Part shown: one piece after another, positions 1-8,255 of the stretch | Layout of the letters: every line of letters begins with the position of its first letter | Position numbering within the stretch: position 1 is the first letter of the stretch | Translations under genes and position numbers: made by a program | Notes under the pieces: generated by a model | What the model was told of the DNA's origin: nothing | Seen by the model: the letters and a program-made list of their open reading frames with translations, nothing else | Database searches by the model: none | Assembly: GCA_041594335.1 (NCBI GenBank) | Contig: JBFHML010000001.1 | Span: 1-64,000, forward strand | From: JAGPUQ01 sp041594335 | GTDB taxonomy: Bacteria; Pseudomonadota; Gammaproteobacteria; Pseudomonadales; Porticoccaceae | DNA: 64,000 nt | Direction of reading: 5' to 3'

Positions 1-162
1 GCCGCCGCAGCCGTCGATGCCGCCGCAGCCGTCGATGCCGCCGCAGCCGTCGATGCCGCCGCAGCCGTCGATGCCGCCGCAGCCGTCGATGCCGCCGCAG
101 CCGCTGATGCCGCAGCAGCCGCTGACGCCGCCGCAGCTGCCGATGCCGCCGCAGCCGGCGTC
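1..162. repeat. 18-bp coding tandem repeat (unit GCCGCCGCAGCCGTCGAT)
   Basis: Five identical 18-bp units occupy 1-90, followed by four diverged units to 162. The array probably extends left of the window. It encodes AAAAVD/AAAAAD hexapeptides in frame 1. A second frame stays open as a Met-Pro-Pro-Gln-Pro-Ser repeat, which follows from the repeat length being a multiple of three. Confidence 0.9.
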
Positions 163-915
163 GACGCGGCCGTCGGCATTGGCGTGCCTGGGGTTGCCGC
201 CGGCCGCGGACTCCAGGCCGCAACCGACGGTATAGATCCGACGACCATCCCAACTGCCCTAGAAAAAGGCGAGGCGATGGCCGCCGATACGATCTCACCT
301 ACGGCCAAAACAGTGACCGACAGCGCCGCACGCGCCAGCACCCTGGGCACCACCGGTGTCAACGCAGCCATCGCCAACGCGGCTACGGCGGCAGCTGCGG
401 CTTTTGGGGTGGCCAGTGACGCCACCCTGAATGCCGCGGTCGCCAGTTCCGTGGAAGCCGCCGCAACGGCTGCGGGGCTTGTTATTGAGTACGCCTCCCA
501 AGTTACTGCAGCGGGCTCACTCGATGCCGCGGAAAAACTGATTCAGGAGGCCAACCAGGCCGTCTTGGAGGCTCAGGCGGCCGCACAAGCCGCCGCACAA
601 GCCGCCGCCATCGACGGCGGCCCAGGATCCCAGATCGCCGCCCAGGCCGCAGCGGAAGCCGCCTCTCAGGCACAAACGGCGAGTGAAACGGCAGCGGGCT
701 ATGTGCGCGCTCTAGCGAACACCGACCGCGCGCCCGATACCGCCCACACCCTGAAAGATGGCTTGGCACAACTTCAAAGCACCGACCCCTCCGCGGCTAC
801 CGACAAGCTCGATCTCCGCGGCAGCGCCAACGCGCAGGGCGGGATATTGGTCGAAACCGATATCCCGGCCAACCTCAACCGCGATGCTCAGGAAGCGGCC
901 GAGACAGTCCAGTAA
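1..915 (+). CDS. Alanine-rich repeat protein, 5' end outside window
   Basis: The reading frame is open from the first base of the window and ends with TAA at 913-915, so about 304 residues of a longer protein are visible. It begins with five exact AAAAVD hexapeptides, then three AAAAAD copies and one degenerate copy. The rest stays rich in Ala, Gln, Glu and Thr with few hydrophobics (for example AAQAAAQAAA near residue 195), which suggests a long helical or coiled, non-enzymatic protein. There is no membrane segment and no recognisable domain. Ala-rich repeats like this occur in surface or structural proteins and in some DNA-binding tails; the sequence does not say which. An outer-membrane protein gene follows 225 bases downstream. 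I do not recognise the family. Confidence 0.55.
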   Translation, partial: AAAAVDAAAAVDAAAAVDAAAAVDAAAAVDAAAAADAAAAADAAAAADAAAAGVDAAVGIGVPGVAAGRGLQAATDGIDPTTIPTALEKGEAMAADTISPTAKTVTDSAARASTLGTTGVNAAIANAATAAAAAFGVASDATLNAAVASSVEAAATAAGLVIEYASQVTAAGSLDAAEKLIQEANQAVLEAQAAAQAAAQAAAIDGGPGSQIAAQAAAEAASQAQTASETAAGYVRALANTDRAPDTAHTLKDGLAQLQSTDPSAATDKLDLRGSANAQGGILVETDIPANLNRDAQEAAETVQ

Positions 916-1140
916 CCCCGACAGACCCCACCGTGTCGTGCGCCTGGAAACCCCAGCGCACGGCACGGCGAAGTAGGGCATGAGGCATCAATCCGCCGGC
1001 CCCTCGTGCACGGACCGGTTTGCCCATTGCCACCGAGCAGCCCAGTCCACGACTGGCGTTAACGCAAGGCAGGTCCGCGTTCCAGAAACGCTAACGCTGC
1101 ACTCAACAAGCCCCCGCCAATCTCTGAGGAGAGAAAATTC

Positions 1141-1992
1141 ATGAAAGCCCCTGTTCTCCGTCGCGCCGCAACCTGGGGAGGTCTCGCTGTGATACTGAGC
1201 GCCGCGTCGACCACGGCCGTGGGATCCGCGTGGACCCGACCGGAGGGCGATCTCCTCGTCCTCACCCCAATTTCCTACACCTATGCCGATGAGTCATTCG
1301 ACCGCGACGGCGACCGCGTTGACCGAACCACCGAGTTCACCATGGTGGAGTTCAGCCCACTGATCGAATACGGCGTTACCGACACCTTCACGGTCGGGGT
1401 GCAGCCCAAGTACCGTAAAGTTTGGATTGAATCCGCGACGGGACACACCGATAGCAACTCCGGACTCGCCGAATCGGATTTGTTTGTACGCCAAAGGCTC
1501 TGGAATCGCGACGGCGCCTCCCTTTCGCTGCAGGTCGGCGTTAAGGTTCCCATCAACCCCGACGAAGATGCCCATGTCGCTCTGGGACGGGACCAATACG
1601 ATGGAGAAATCAAGCTCGCCTATGGCAACCGCCATAGTCTGGGCAATGGCCGCATCTTCTACAGCGGCGAGGCGGGTTACAACAAGCGCTGGGAAGTGCC
1701 TGCTGACGAGGCTTTTGTCAACGCTTTCGTAGGCTGGACGCCGAGCGGCTCATCCTGGTCATTCATCTTGCGCTCGGCAAACACCGTCAGCATCGGCAAT
1801 GACGGCGGGACCAACGGGGAGGTGCTGACCGCCTTTCCGGACTATAAGCGGCATACCGCACAGTTCATGACCAGCTACAGGTTCAGCACTTCCGTCTCCC
1901 TGGTCGGTGGGATCTCCACGACCTATGCGGGAGAGAGCGTGGGCATCGGCCACACGGGCTTTATCGCCCTTGCGATCCCCTATCGGTTCTGA
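1141..1992 (+). CDS. Putative outer-membrane beta-barrel protein
   Basis: 283 aa with an N-terminal Sec signal (charged MKAPVLRR, a hydrophobic stretch, likely cleavage near residue 29 after VGSA). The mature part alternates polar and aromatic residues in short beta-strand-like segments, has Gly/Asn/Asp-rich turns, and ends in Phe (PYRF), the usual C-terminal signature for BAM-assembled barrels. Phrases such as PLIEYGVTDTFTVGVQP resemble the family once annotated as the MetA pathway of phenol degradation (PF13557), barrels of unknown substrate. An SD-like GAGGAGAG lies 7 bases before the ATG. The gene is convergent with glrR. The exact family is uncertain. Confidence 0.65.
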   Translation: MKAPVLRRAATWGGLAVILSAASTTAVGSAWTRPEGDLLVLTPISYTYADESFDRDGDRVDRTTEFTMVEFSPLIEYGVTDTFTVGVQPKYRKVWIESATGHTDSNSGLAESDLFVRQRLWNRDGASLSLQVGVKVPINPDEDAHVALGRDQYDGEIKLAYGNRHSLGNGRIFYSGEAGYNKRWEVPADEAFVNAFVGWTPSGSSWSFILRSANTVSIGNDGGTNGEVLTAFPDYKRHTAQFMTSYRFSTSVSLVGGISTTYAGESVGIGHTGFIALAIPYRF

Positions 1993-2009
1993 ACAGATCG
2001 GCCGTGCGC

Positions 2010-2025
2010 GCCCCCTCCGGGGGGC
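2010..2025. terminator. GC hairpin between convergent genes
   Basis: GCCCCC, loop TCCG, GGGGGC forms a perfect 6-bp stem in the 48-base gap between the barrel gene and glrR. There is no T-run on either strand, so it is at best a weak or processing-type terminator. Confidence 0.35.
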
Positions 2026-2040
2026 TACACCCGGCGGCCA

Positions 2041-3396
2041 TCACGTGTTCTCGGCACCGCGGTTACGGAATTCACTGGGATTGATGGCGTGACGTTTCAC
2101 CAGCTTGTGGAGATCCGACCGATTCCGATCGGCGAGTTCCGCAGCCTGGGTCATGTTGCCCTTGGTCACCGCCAGCAACTGGACCAGATATTGTCGCTCG
2201 AAGTCGCGACGGGCATCGCTGAATGGGCGAATGCGTGGCGTGGTATCCAGGGGCAGCGCTTGCTGGACCAACGCTTCCGGGATGACGGGGCCGCGACTCA
2301 GGGCAAAGAGGCGCTCCATGACATTTTGCAGCTGGCGAATATTGCCGGGCCAACCGTAGCCGAGCAGTAACTCGAGCGCGGGGGGCGACAGCACCTTTTC
2401 CGCCTTGCTGCCCCGCCGTGCGATCTCCCGCAAAAAGTGGTCGGCGAGAAGAGGAACGTCCTCCAACCGTTCACGAAGGGGGGGAATATGCAGGCTGACC
2501 ACATTCAACCGGTAATAGAGATCTTCGCGGAAGCCCCCCGCCCCGATGGACGCATCCAAGTCCACATGAGTTGCCGAAATTACCCGGATATCCATGTCGA
2601 TTTGTTCGTGCGCCCCCAGCGGACGCACCTGACCCTCCTGCAACACGCGCAAGAGCTTGGCTTGCAGTGGCAGGGGCATGTCCCCGATCTCATCTAACAA
2701 CAAGGTCCCGCCATCTGCCGACACCAATAAACCCTGGCGATCACGGTTGGCCCCAGTAAATGCGCCTTTGGTGTGGCCGAACAGCTCGGATTCGAGCAGC
2801 TCATTCGGAATCGCACTGCAGTTGAGCGCGACGAAGGGCGCTTCGGCGCGCGCACTGTGGGTATGGACAAATTCCGCGAGCAACTCCTTGCCGGTCCCAC
2901 TTTCTCCCGTGATCAGAATATTGGCGTCGCTCTCGGCGTAGAGACGCGCCTGTTCCAGCAATTCAAACATGCGTGCACAACGGGTGAGCAAGCGTCCCTC
3001 GTCTCTGGGTTCGCGGCGCTCTGCTCCGGCCCGAAGATCTACGGCCTTTCGGAGCACGGACTGCAGCTCACCCGGATCCACGGGTTTGGTGAGAAACGAA
3101 AATACGCCCTTGACGGTGGCATCTACGGCCTCGCGAATGGTGCCGTGCGCGGTGATCATGATCACCGGAATACTCGGCCACCGCTCGCGTATTTGCTCGA
3201 AGAGCTCCAGACCATCCATCGGCTGCATACGCAAGTCGCTGACCAGCGCATCAACGCTATGGCGCTCCAACAACTGCAGCGCCTCCCCCCCGGAGGCTGC
3301 GCACAGGGTCGCATAACCGAACGATTCCAGCCGAATTTCCAACAGTTGAAGCAGCCCGGGATCATCGTCCACGAGCAGTATCGTGTGCGGACTCAT
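2041..3396 (-). CDS. glrR: Sigma-54-dependent response regulator GlrR (QseF)
   Basis: 451 aa with three domains in order. The receiver domain spans about 1-120, with acidic pocket DDD at 10-12, phospho-acceptor Asp54 and TKP Lys104. The AAA+ sigma-54 activation domain spans about 140-370, with Walker A GESGTGKE at 164-171, GAFTGA at 211-216 and Walker B LLLDEIGD. A Fis-type HTH is at the C-terminus. Throughout it closely follows E. coli GlrR (for example GVFSFLTKPVD). In enterics GlrR activates sigma-54 promoters of envelope-stress genes (glmY, rpoE). It is the last gene of glrK-qseG-glrR; its ATG overlaps the qseG stop (ATGA), implying coupled translation. Confidence 0.92.
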   Translation of the reverse strand: MSPHTILLVDDDPGLLQLLEIRLESFGYATLCAASGGEALQLLERHSVDALVSDLRMQPMDGLELFEQIRERWPSIPVIMITAHGTIREAVDATVKGVFSFLTKPVDPGELQSVLRKAVDLRAGAERREPRDEGRLLTRCARMFELLEQARLYAESDANILITGESGTGKELLAEFVHTHSARAEAPFVALNCSAIPNELLESELFGHTKGAFTGANRDRQGLLVSADGGTLLLDEIGDMPLPLQAKLLRVLQEGQVRPLGAHEQIDMDIRVISATHVDLDASIGAGGFREDLYYRLNVVSLHIPPLRERLEDVPLLADHFLREIARRGSKAEKVLSPPALELLLGYGWPGNIRQLQNVMERLFALSRGPVIPEALVQQALPLDTTPRIRPFSDARRDFERQYLVQLLAVTKGNMTQAAELADRNRSDLHKLVKRHAINPSEFRNRGAENT

Positions 3397-3893
3397 CGCA
3401 CGCCTCCGTTCTGATGAATGCCCTCGATATCCGTTTCGATATCCCGAATGCCAGTAATCGTGCGTTCTAAATCGGCCTTGAGCTCACGATTGCGAGCTTC
3501 CAACAGACGTACATTTCGATCCAGCGCAGTGATCAATGCCACCAACTCGCGCTGCTCCTGCGCGAGAGCCCTGGCCTCGGCAATATCACTTAAGGCCTGC
3601 CGTAGCAGGCCCGGCGTCCGCTCGGGCTGACAACTGGCCAAGGCCAGTTTCTCCAGATGATCTTGCACGCTGTTCGCCCCCGGCCGCTGGGCGAGCCGCC
3701 GAAGTCTCGCCTGCTGCTCCTCCATCGAGAGATCGCAGAGCAGGTGCCGCGCATGCAGCCACTGCTCGACGGCCGATTCTGCCGGCTGCGGACAGGGCTT
3801 TTCGACACCCATCGGCGCTGGCGCAGCGACGGCATGGGGGTGAGCGCCTGGGACCATAACACCCAACAAACAGGAGACGAGTAACGCCCGCAT
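3393..3893 (-). CDS. qseG: QseG-like periplasmic/lipoprotein partner of GlrK
   Basis: 166 aa from the ATG at 3893, which has an AAGGAA-type SD and lies just outside the kinase gene; a longer frame reaching 3998 would overlap glrK. The N-terminus is a short hydrophobic signal (MRALLVSCLLGVMV). LVSC resembles a lipobox, but Cys8 is too close to the start for a normal lipoprotein signal, so cleavage after AVAA is the alternative. Residues 110-160 form a heptad-rich coiled coil (ALDRNVRLLEARNRELKADL). In E. coli QseG is an outer-membrane lipoprotein that controls GlrK activity. The call rests on position between glrK and glrR, size, and the Cys-containing helical layout. Confidence 0.7.
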   Translation of the reverse strand: MRALLVSCLLGVMVPGAHPHAVAAPAPMGVEKPCPQPAESAVEQWLHARHLLCDLSMEEQQARLRRLAQRPGANSVQDHLEKLALASCQPERTPGLLRQALSDIAEARALAQEQRELVALITALDRNVRLLEARNRELKADLERTITGIRDIETDIEGIHQNGGVR

Positions 3894-3904
3894 AAACGTA
3901 TTCC

Positions 3905-5374
3905 TTACCGCAATACTGTCGGAAAATGTAAGGTGAAGGTTGCGCCGGCTCCGGGGGAGGATTGGGTTTCTATCCGGCCATTGAGCAAATGTACGCACTC
4001 CAGGACGATCGACAGGCCCATGCCGGTTTGCGAGCCGCGCTCCCGAGGATCATTGGCGCCGGAGAAGAAAGGTGTATAGATATGCGCCAACTCATCCGCC
4101 GCAATGCCCGGCCCGTTGTCGGCAACCGAAAGCAGCCACTCGCCTTCCCCGAGGGACCAATGAATGGCGATTTCACCGCCGTTCGGAACGAACTGGAAAG
4201 CATTACTCGCCAAATTGCGCAGAATCATTTCCAGCAATCTCGGATCCGAGCGCACTGCCTGCGACTGGCCGAGAATTTCCCAGCGCACAGTCTTGCGCGG
4301 ATCCGAGGCCTCCAACCGGGCGCGGATCGCCTCACACAACGCCTGAAGATCGACCTCTTCCAATCGGGTCAGAATTCCATGAGATACCGCGTTGTAATTC
4401 AGCAATTGTTCAATCAAATGCTCCAGATTTCTCGCGTTGGTGCGCGACACCTTCAAAATCGCGCGCTGACGTGAAGTCAGCGGCCCGGAGATTTCCTCAT
4501 CCAGCAGACTGCCGGCCTCGATAATGGCGGCAATCGGTGTCTTGAGTTCGTGGGTGACGTGCTGGATGAACGCCATGGTCTGCCGTTCACTGCTGAGGAT
4601 CTGTTTGCGCATCCATTCCAAGTTGCGACCCAAGGCGGCCAAATCCGCAGGGCCTTCGATCTCGATCGGCACCTCCCAGTGCTGCTCGGCAAGTCGTCGG
4701 ATCGCCTGACTCAAGCGCCACAGGGGGCGCGCCACCATGTAGTGACCGATGATCATCAACGCCAGCGTTCCCGGCACGGTCAACGCCGTGAGCACGGAGA
4801 GCCGGCGGACGATGCCATTGAACTCCTCTTCGCCCTCGCCCAACGCGCGCCGCCGGTACGCCTCGGCCTGCCGGACGACACCATCACCCAGCGACACCAA
4901 CAGCTGCAGCGAGGCAGCCAACCGCTGACTGGAGGCCATCTCTTCGACGAGCACGCGATCGATGTCTGTCGCCGTATCCAACAGCGCGTCCATGGTGCGC
5001 CGACTCGGAGGATCATCAAGCAGCGGGCGCAGCGCATCGAGGCTCGTCGCCATAGCGGTAGCCTTCTGTCGATACAGGTCGAGAAAGCTCGGTTCCTGAA
5101 GTAACGCATATTGCCGCGAAAGCCGAACCATCTCCTTGATATGCTCGGCCATGGCGCTACCGTGCGCCCCCACCTGATCGACGCGCTCTAGCAGGAGACG
5201 TTGACTGTTATTCTGCTGCTGCAGGGACAGGCCCGCATAGGTCACCGCCAAGAAGAGAGGAAGCACCGACAAGATGGTGGCGGCAATCCATTGCTGCAAC
5301 AATGAAAAGCGGCCGATGAGCGTCTTGATTCGGCGGCGGCCGATTCCGCCTGGGAGCGCATCGCTCACTCTCAT
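3905..5374 (-). CDS. glrK: Sensor histidine kinase GlrK (QseE)
   Basis: 489 aa. TM1 is about 30-52 and TM2 about 191-213, with a helical periplasmic domain between them. A HAMP linker follows (VARPLWRLSQAIRRLAEQ), then a dimerisation helix with phospho-acceptor His275 in HELKTP, then an HATPase domain with an N-box (NLASNAFQFVPNGG), DNGPGIAADE and a GMGLSIV G2 box. It phosphorylates GlrR in response to envelope signals. The ATG at 5374 has an AAAGG SD. It is the first gene of the operon, separated from qseG by 11 bases. Confidence 0.9.
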   Translation of the reverse strand: MRVSDALPGGIGRRRIKTLIGRFSLLQQWIAATILSVLPLFLAVTYAGLSLQQQNNSQRLLLERVDQVGAHGSAMAEHIKEMVRLSRQYALLQEPSFLDLYRQKATAMATSLDALRPLLDDPPSRRTMDALLDTATDIDRVLVEEMASSQRLAASLQLLVSLGDGVVRQAEAYRRRALGEGEEEFNGIVRRLSVLTALTVPGTLALMIIGHYMVARPLWRLSQAIRRLAEQHWEVPIEIEGPADLAALGRNLEWMRKQILSSERQTMAFIQHVTHELKTPIAAIIEAGSLLDEEISGPLTSRQRAILKVSRTNARNLEHLIEQLLNYNAVSHGILTRLEEVDLQALCEAIRARLEASDPRKTVRWEILGQSQAVRSDPRLLEMILRNLASNAFQFVPNGGEIAIHWSLGEGEWLLSVADNGPGIAADELAHIYTPFFSGANDPRERGSQTGMGLSIVLECVHLLNGRIETQSSPGAGATFTLHFPTVLR

Positions 5375-5396
5375 GTCGCCTTTATGAAACAGCGCA

Positions 5397-5426
5397 ACTA
5401 TATGTCTTTTATGATCAAATATCCAA
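5397..5426 (-). promoter_or_regulatory. Candidate sigma-70 promoter of glrK operon
   Basis: On the minus strand, TTGGAT (5426-5421) and TATAGT (5402-5397, 5 of 6 to consensus) are 18 bases apart in an A+T-rich patch upstream of the glrK ATG. The -35 match is only 3 of 6. Confidence 0.35.
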
Positions 5427-5532
5427 ATTTAGGGAATTGCCTCCAAATGGCAACACTCGCTATCGGCACACCTCACACCCCGGCGGAAGCAACGGAGGCG
5501 ATCCACTCCAACCCGACCCACGGAGCTCATCA

Positions 5533-6354
5533 ATGAACGCCCTCCAAGCTGTGATCGCTGACCTGCGTGCCGAGGGTGACGAACTCTACGACTTTTTGCT
5601 CCCGCGCTACGAGCGCTGCTGTGTCCTGCCGACAAGATTCAAATCCTGGACCGTCAACGACGTCATTGCCCATCTGTATTTTGGTGACTACCTGGGTATG
5701 ACCTCCCATCGCAGCGGCGATGCGTTTCAGGCCTTCATGGCGCAGGTACAAAACTCGGGAAAATCGTTGGCGACCTTTACCCGACATTGGCTGCACGACG
5801 CAACCGGTCTTCCGATGCTGCGCAAGTGGCGGGAACAGTTTGTCGCCATGTGCGACCTGTTCGCGGCCAGCGACCCGAACCAGCGATTGACCTGGGCGGG
5901 CCCGAGTATGGGCATGCGCATGTTTGCCACCGCACGACTGATGGAGACCTGGGCGCACAGCTGGGCGATCTATGATCGGCTCGGAGTCGCAAAACCCGGA
6001 ACCGATCGCATCCGCCACATCGTCACGATCGGCGCCCGCACCTATGGCTGGACCTTCGCCAATCGCGGCCTCGAAGTCCCGGGCCCGCCACCTTGGTTGA
6101 TGCTGAAGGCGCCTTCCGGCGCGCATTGGGAACACCATGAACCCCAAGACGACAACTACATACGGGGCTCGGCGGTCGAGTTCTGCCAAGTCGTCACCCA
6201 AGTGCGCCATATCAACGACACCACGCTGGAAGTCGTCGGCGTACCTAGCCAGGCCTGGATGGCCATCGCGCAGTGCTTCGCGGGTCCACCGGAAGCTCCC
6301 CCGGCGCCGGGAACGCGGTTTCCAGAGCCGCGTCCGACCCGCGAGGAAAACTGA
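5533..6354 (+). CDS. TIGR03084-like metal-binding (DinB/maleylpyruvate isomerase fold) protein
   Basis: 273 aa from the ATG at 5533, chosen because GGAG lies 8 bases before it; the frame is open further upstream. The N-terminal half looks like the four-helix DinB/mycothiol-maleylpyruvate-isomerase fold: FKSWTVNDVIAHLYFGD supplies a His, and the METWAHSWAIYDRLG segment supplies the second His pair expected for a divalent metal site. The C-terminal half matches my recollection of the TIGR03084 family (WLMLKAPSGAHWEHHEP, VEFCQVVTQVRHINDT). The reaction is not established for this family. It is divergent from glrK with a 158-base A+T-rich spacer. Confidence 0.7.
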   Translation: MNALQAVIADLRAEGDELYDFLLPRYERCCVLPTRFKSWTVNDVIAHLYFGDYLGMTSHRSGDAFQAFMAQVQNSGKSLATFTRHWLHDATGLPMLRKWREQFVAMCDLFAASDPNQRLTWAGPSMGMRMFATARLMETWAHSWAIYDRLGVAKPGTDRIRHIVTIGARTYGWTFANRGLEVPGPPPWLMLKAPSGAHWEHHEPQDDNYIRGSAVEFCQVVTQVRHINDTTLEVVGVPSQAWMAIAQCFAGPPEAPPAPGTRFPEPRPTREEN

Positions 6355-6610
6355 GTGCCCCCAAGGATGCGCGCTGTGGCTCGGCCATGGGTCACGGCGA
6401 CCCCGCCGGCCCTGGGGCCTGGTGCGGGCTGACGAAACCGTGCAATCCACCCCGATTGGCGCGTTCGGCAACCCAGTTCCCAGGTTCGCCGTACAGCGGT
6501 GGCCGCTCGGCGCCGCCGCGGCGCCATACCCGACATCGACTGGGGACGACGGGCAGCTCGGCTCTCGCGCTATGCATCGAGATCCCGGCTGCCCGTGACG
6601 ACCCGGATCG

Positions 6611-6817
6611 TCAACTTTTCGGCGGCTTCTTCCGAAACACCATGGCCTCCTCGCGAACCTCCAAATCACAGCCCGTCTGAGCCGCGATCCGCCGCGCTAA
6701 TGGCAAATAGGCCACGCGATCCATGGGATCGGCGATAGAAGCTCGGAATTCATCCCGGGAAACCTCAAGCATTTCACCCGCGGCCAGTTGGGAGACCCGT
6801 TCTACGTAGCTGCTCAT
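6611..6817 (-). CDS. Small conserved-looking hypothetical protein, 68 aa
   Basis: The 68-aa protein starts at the ATG at 6817, which has a strong GGAG SD eight bases upstream; this start is preferred to one 23 codons earlier that lacks an SD. It is charged, with no membrane segment or cysteine pair, and ends in the basic tail VFRKKPPKS. It contains one Cys (TGCDLEV). I do not recognise the family. It stands alone between a 256-base gap and ompW, with its own reading direction shared with ompW. Confidence 0.5.
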   Translation of the reverse strand: MSSYVERVSQLAAGEMLEVSRDEFRASIADPMDRVAYLPLARRIAAQTGCDLEVREEAMVFRKKPPKS

Positions 6818-6973
6818 GCCTTTTCTCCTGTCGTTATTGTCGCTACCGAACAACACCACAGTCGCTGTTGAGGCTAGCAAACCCACAGTGCCGCGCCAAC
6901 GCGACGACAGGAGACAATTCGTGACTGGCTCCCGACCACCGCACCCTCGTGCAGCGAACCGGAGCGGTCCCGA

Positions 6974-7621
6974 TCAGAAGGTGTAACCCACCCCCAGCAT
7001 ATAGACCCAGGGGTCGACAGCCACCGCCGCAGTCACTCGGTGGGCTGGGAAACGGAAGGTGGCCTCCGTATCGATATCTAGGTACCAGAGCGAGGCGCCC
7101 AACAGCCAATGGTCATCCCAACGGAAATCCACGCCTAGCTGCCCGGCCCAGCCCCACGAACTGTCGAGCGTCAAGTCGCCGTCGCCGAAGATCTGCATCA
7201 GCTCGCCGCCGACCTCCTCGTCGAAGAACCAAGTGTAATTGACGCCCACCCCGACGTAGGGCTGCCACGCAGATGCAGCCTCTCGTGGAAAATACTGCAG
7301 TGTCAGGGTCGGCGGCAGATGCTGGACGGAGCCGGCATCCGCGCCAACTCCCAAGGCGCGAAGATCATGCTCAAACGGCGTAGCCACCAACAAGCCGAGG
7401 CCCCAATGGGAGGTCACCATATAGGTTGCCGCAATCCCCAACTGGGTATCGTCGCCCACCCCGGCCCCCGTACCCGGCAGCGCCACGCCGTCCAGCGCCA
7501 GCGCGCTGCTCTGTTCACGAGGTTGCACCAGGGCACCCCCCGACCGCAGGACCACCGTACCCGCGGGGTAGGCGGCAACCTCTCCGGCAACCCCAATCCC
7601 CACCGCGGCCCAGATCACCAT
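6974..7621 (-). CDS. ompW: OmpW-family outer-membrane protein
   Basis: 215 aa from the ATG at 7621 (SD AAAGG), a typical OmpW length. It has a signal peptide (MVIWAAVGIGVAGEVAAYPA), then AGTVVLRSGGALVQP, the usual OmpW opening. Further OmpW-like segments are GLGLLVATPFEHDL, HLPPTLTLQYFP, QPYVGVGVNYTWFFDE and a terminal YMLGVGYTF with C-terminal Phe. OmpW is an eight-stranded barrel that passes small hydrophobic molecules. The reading frame continues upstream of the ATG for about 98 codons without a stop, but that extension has no signal-peptide logic. Confidence 0.85.
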   Translation of the reverse strand: MVIWAAVGIGVAGEVAAYPAGTVVLRSGGALVQPREQSSALALDGVALPGTGAGVGDDTQLGIAATYMVTSHWGLGLLVATPFEHDLRALGVGADAGSVQHLPPTLTLQYFPREAASAWQPYVGVGVNYTWFFDEEVGGELMQIFGDGDLTLDSSWGWAGQLGVDFRWDDHWLLGASLWYLDIDTEATFRFPAHRVTAAVAVDPWVYMLGVGYTF

Positions 7622-7893
7622 CCAATCGCCTTTCACACGGGAATCCCCTTGCTGCAACTGACACGCGCATTGCAACAGCCCCGGCGCAGTGGGCACTTGA
7701 CGGAGATTAACGCAGCGCCCACACCGGACTTGATCCCAAGCAGGCTCAGTGGAATTGCGAAGGGACAGTGCGGGCGAAACTACGGGGTCGACGGCCAGCG
7801 CCACCATCACCCGGTCCGCAGCCACGCCGCCGGCGTTGGACGATCCAGGAGGATTTGTGCGGCTCGATCGTCCCTGTGCGGCGTTGGCGGAAT

Positions 7894-8202
7894 CTATCGA
7901 CCGCCGCCCAAGCAAGGCGGCGAGGCCGGACTATCGGTCCGCGCCGCCCATTCGGCGGGCGTATAGGTATGTAGCGCGAGGGCGTGGACCGGCCCGGCCA
8001 GCAGCTCGCCGAGCAGCTGATTGACGCACCGGTGGCGCTGGATCCGAGACTGCCCCACGAAAGCCTCGGTAACCAGGGTCACCTTGAAATGGGTCTCCGA
8101 ACCTGGCGGCACATTATGCTGGCCACTCTCATTGGCGACCTCCAGCAACGCCGGCTGTAGCGCGTCGTCGAGAATCGCGCGGATACGATGATCTAGGGTC
8201 AT
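7894..8202 (-). CDS. bolA: BolA family protein
   Basis: 102 aa. The sequence follows E. coli BolA closely: LEVANESGQHNVPPGSETHFKV, RIQRHRCVNQLLGEL, VHALALHTYTPAEW and the SPPCLGGG tail. BolA proteins bind [2Fe-2S]-glutaredoxin complexes and act in iron-sulfur and stress physiology; E. coli BolA is also a transcription regulator. The conserved His in RHR and the HALALHT motif are present. It is downstream of oadB on the same strand with a 53-base gap; the SD before its ATG is weak. Confidence 0.92.
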   Translation of the reverse strand: MTLDHRIRAILDDALQPALLEVANESGQHNVPPGSETHFKVTLVTEAFVGQSRIQRHRCVNQLLGELLAGPVHALALHTYTPAEWAARTDSPASPPCLGGGR

Positions 8203-8255
8203 GGCGATACCATCGCGGCCACGAATCTGGAGACTAACATCACGCGCCGCCGGGG

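Noticed and set aside
1..162. CRISPR-like array
   Set aside because: The repeats are contiguous coding units without spacers.
17..235. Pro/Met/Gln repeat reading frame MPPQPS
   Set aside because: It is the +1 shadow of the 18-bp repeat; it ends soon after the repeat while the Ala-rich frame continues for 250 further residues.
6355..6610. Possible degenerate gene in the 256-base gap before the 68-aa protein
   Set aside because: Short frames exist on both strands but none shows a family motif, SD or a continuous match to neighbouring genes.
5530..6669. 379-aa minus-strand frame opposite the TIGR03084-like gene
   Set aside because: No domain, Arg/Pro-rich antisense composition, and it covers a gene with clear family motifs.
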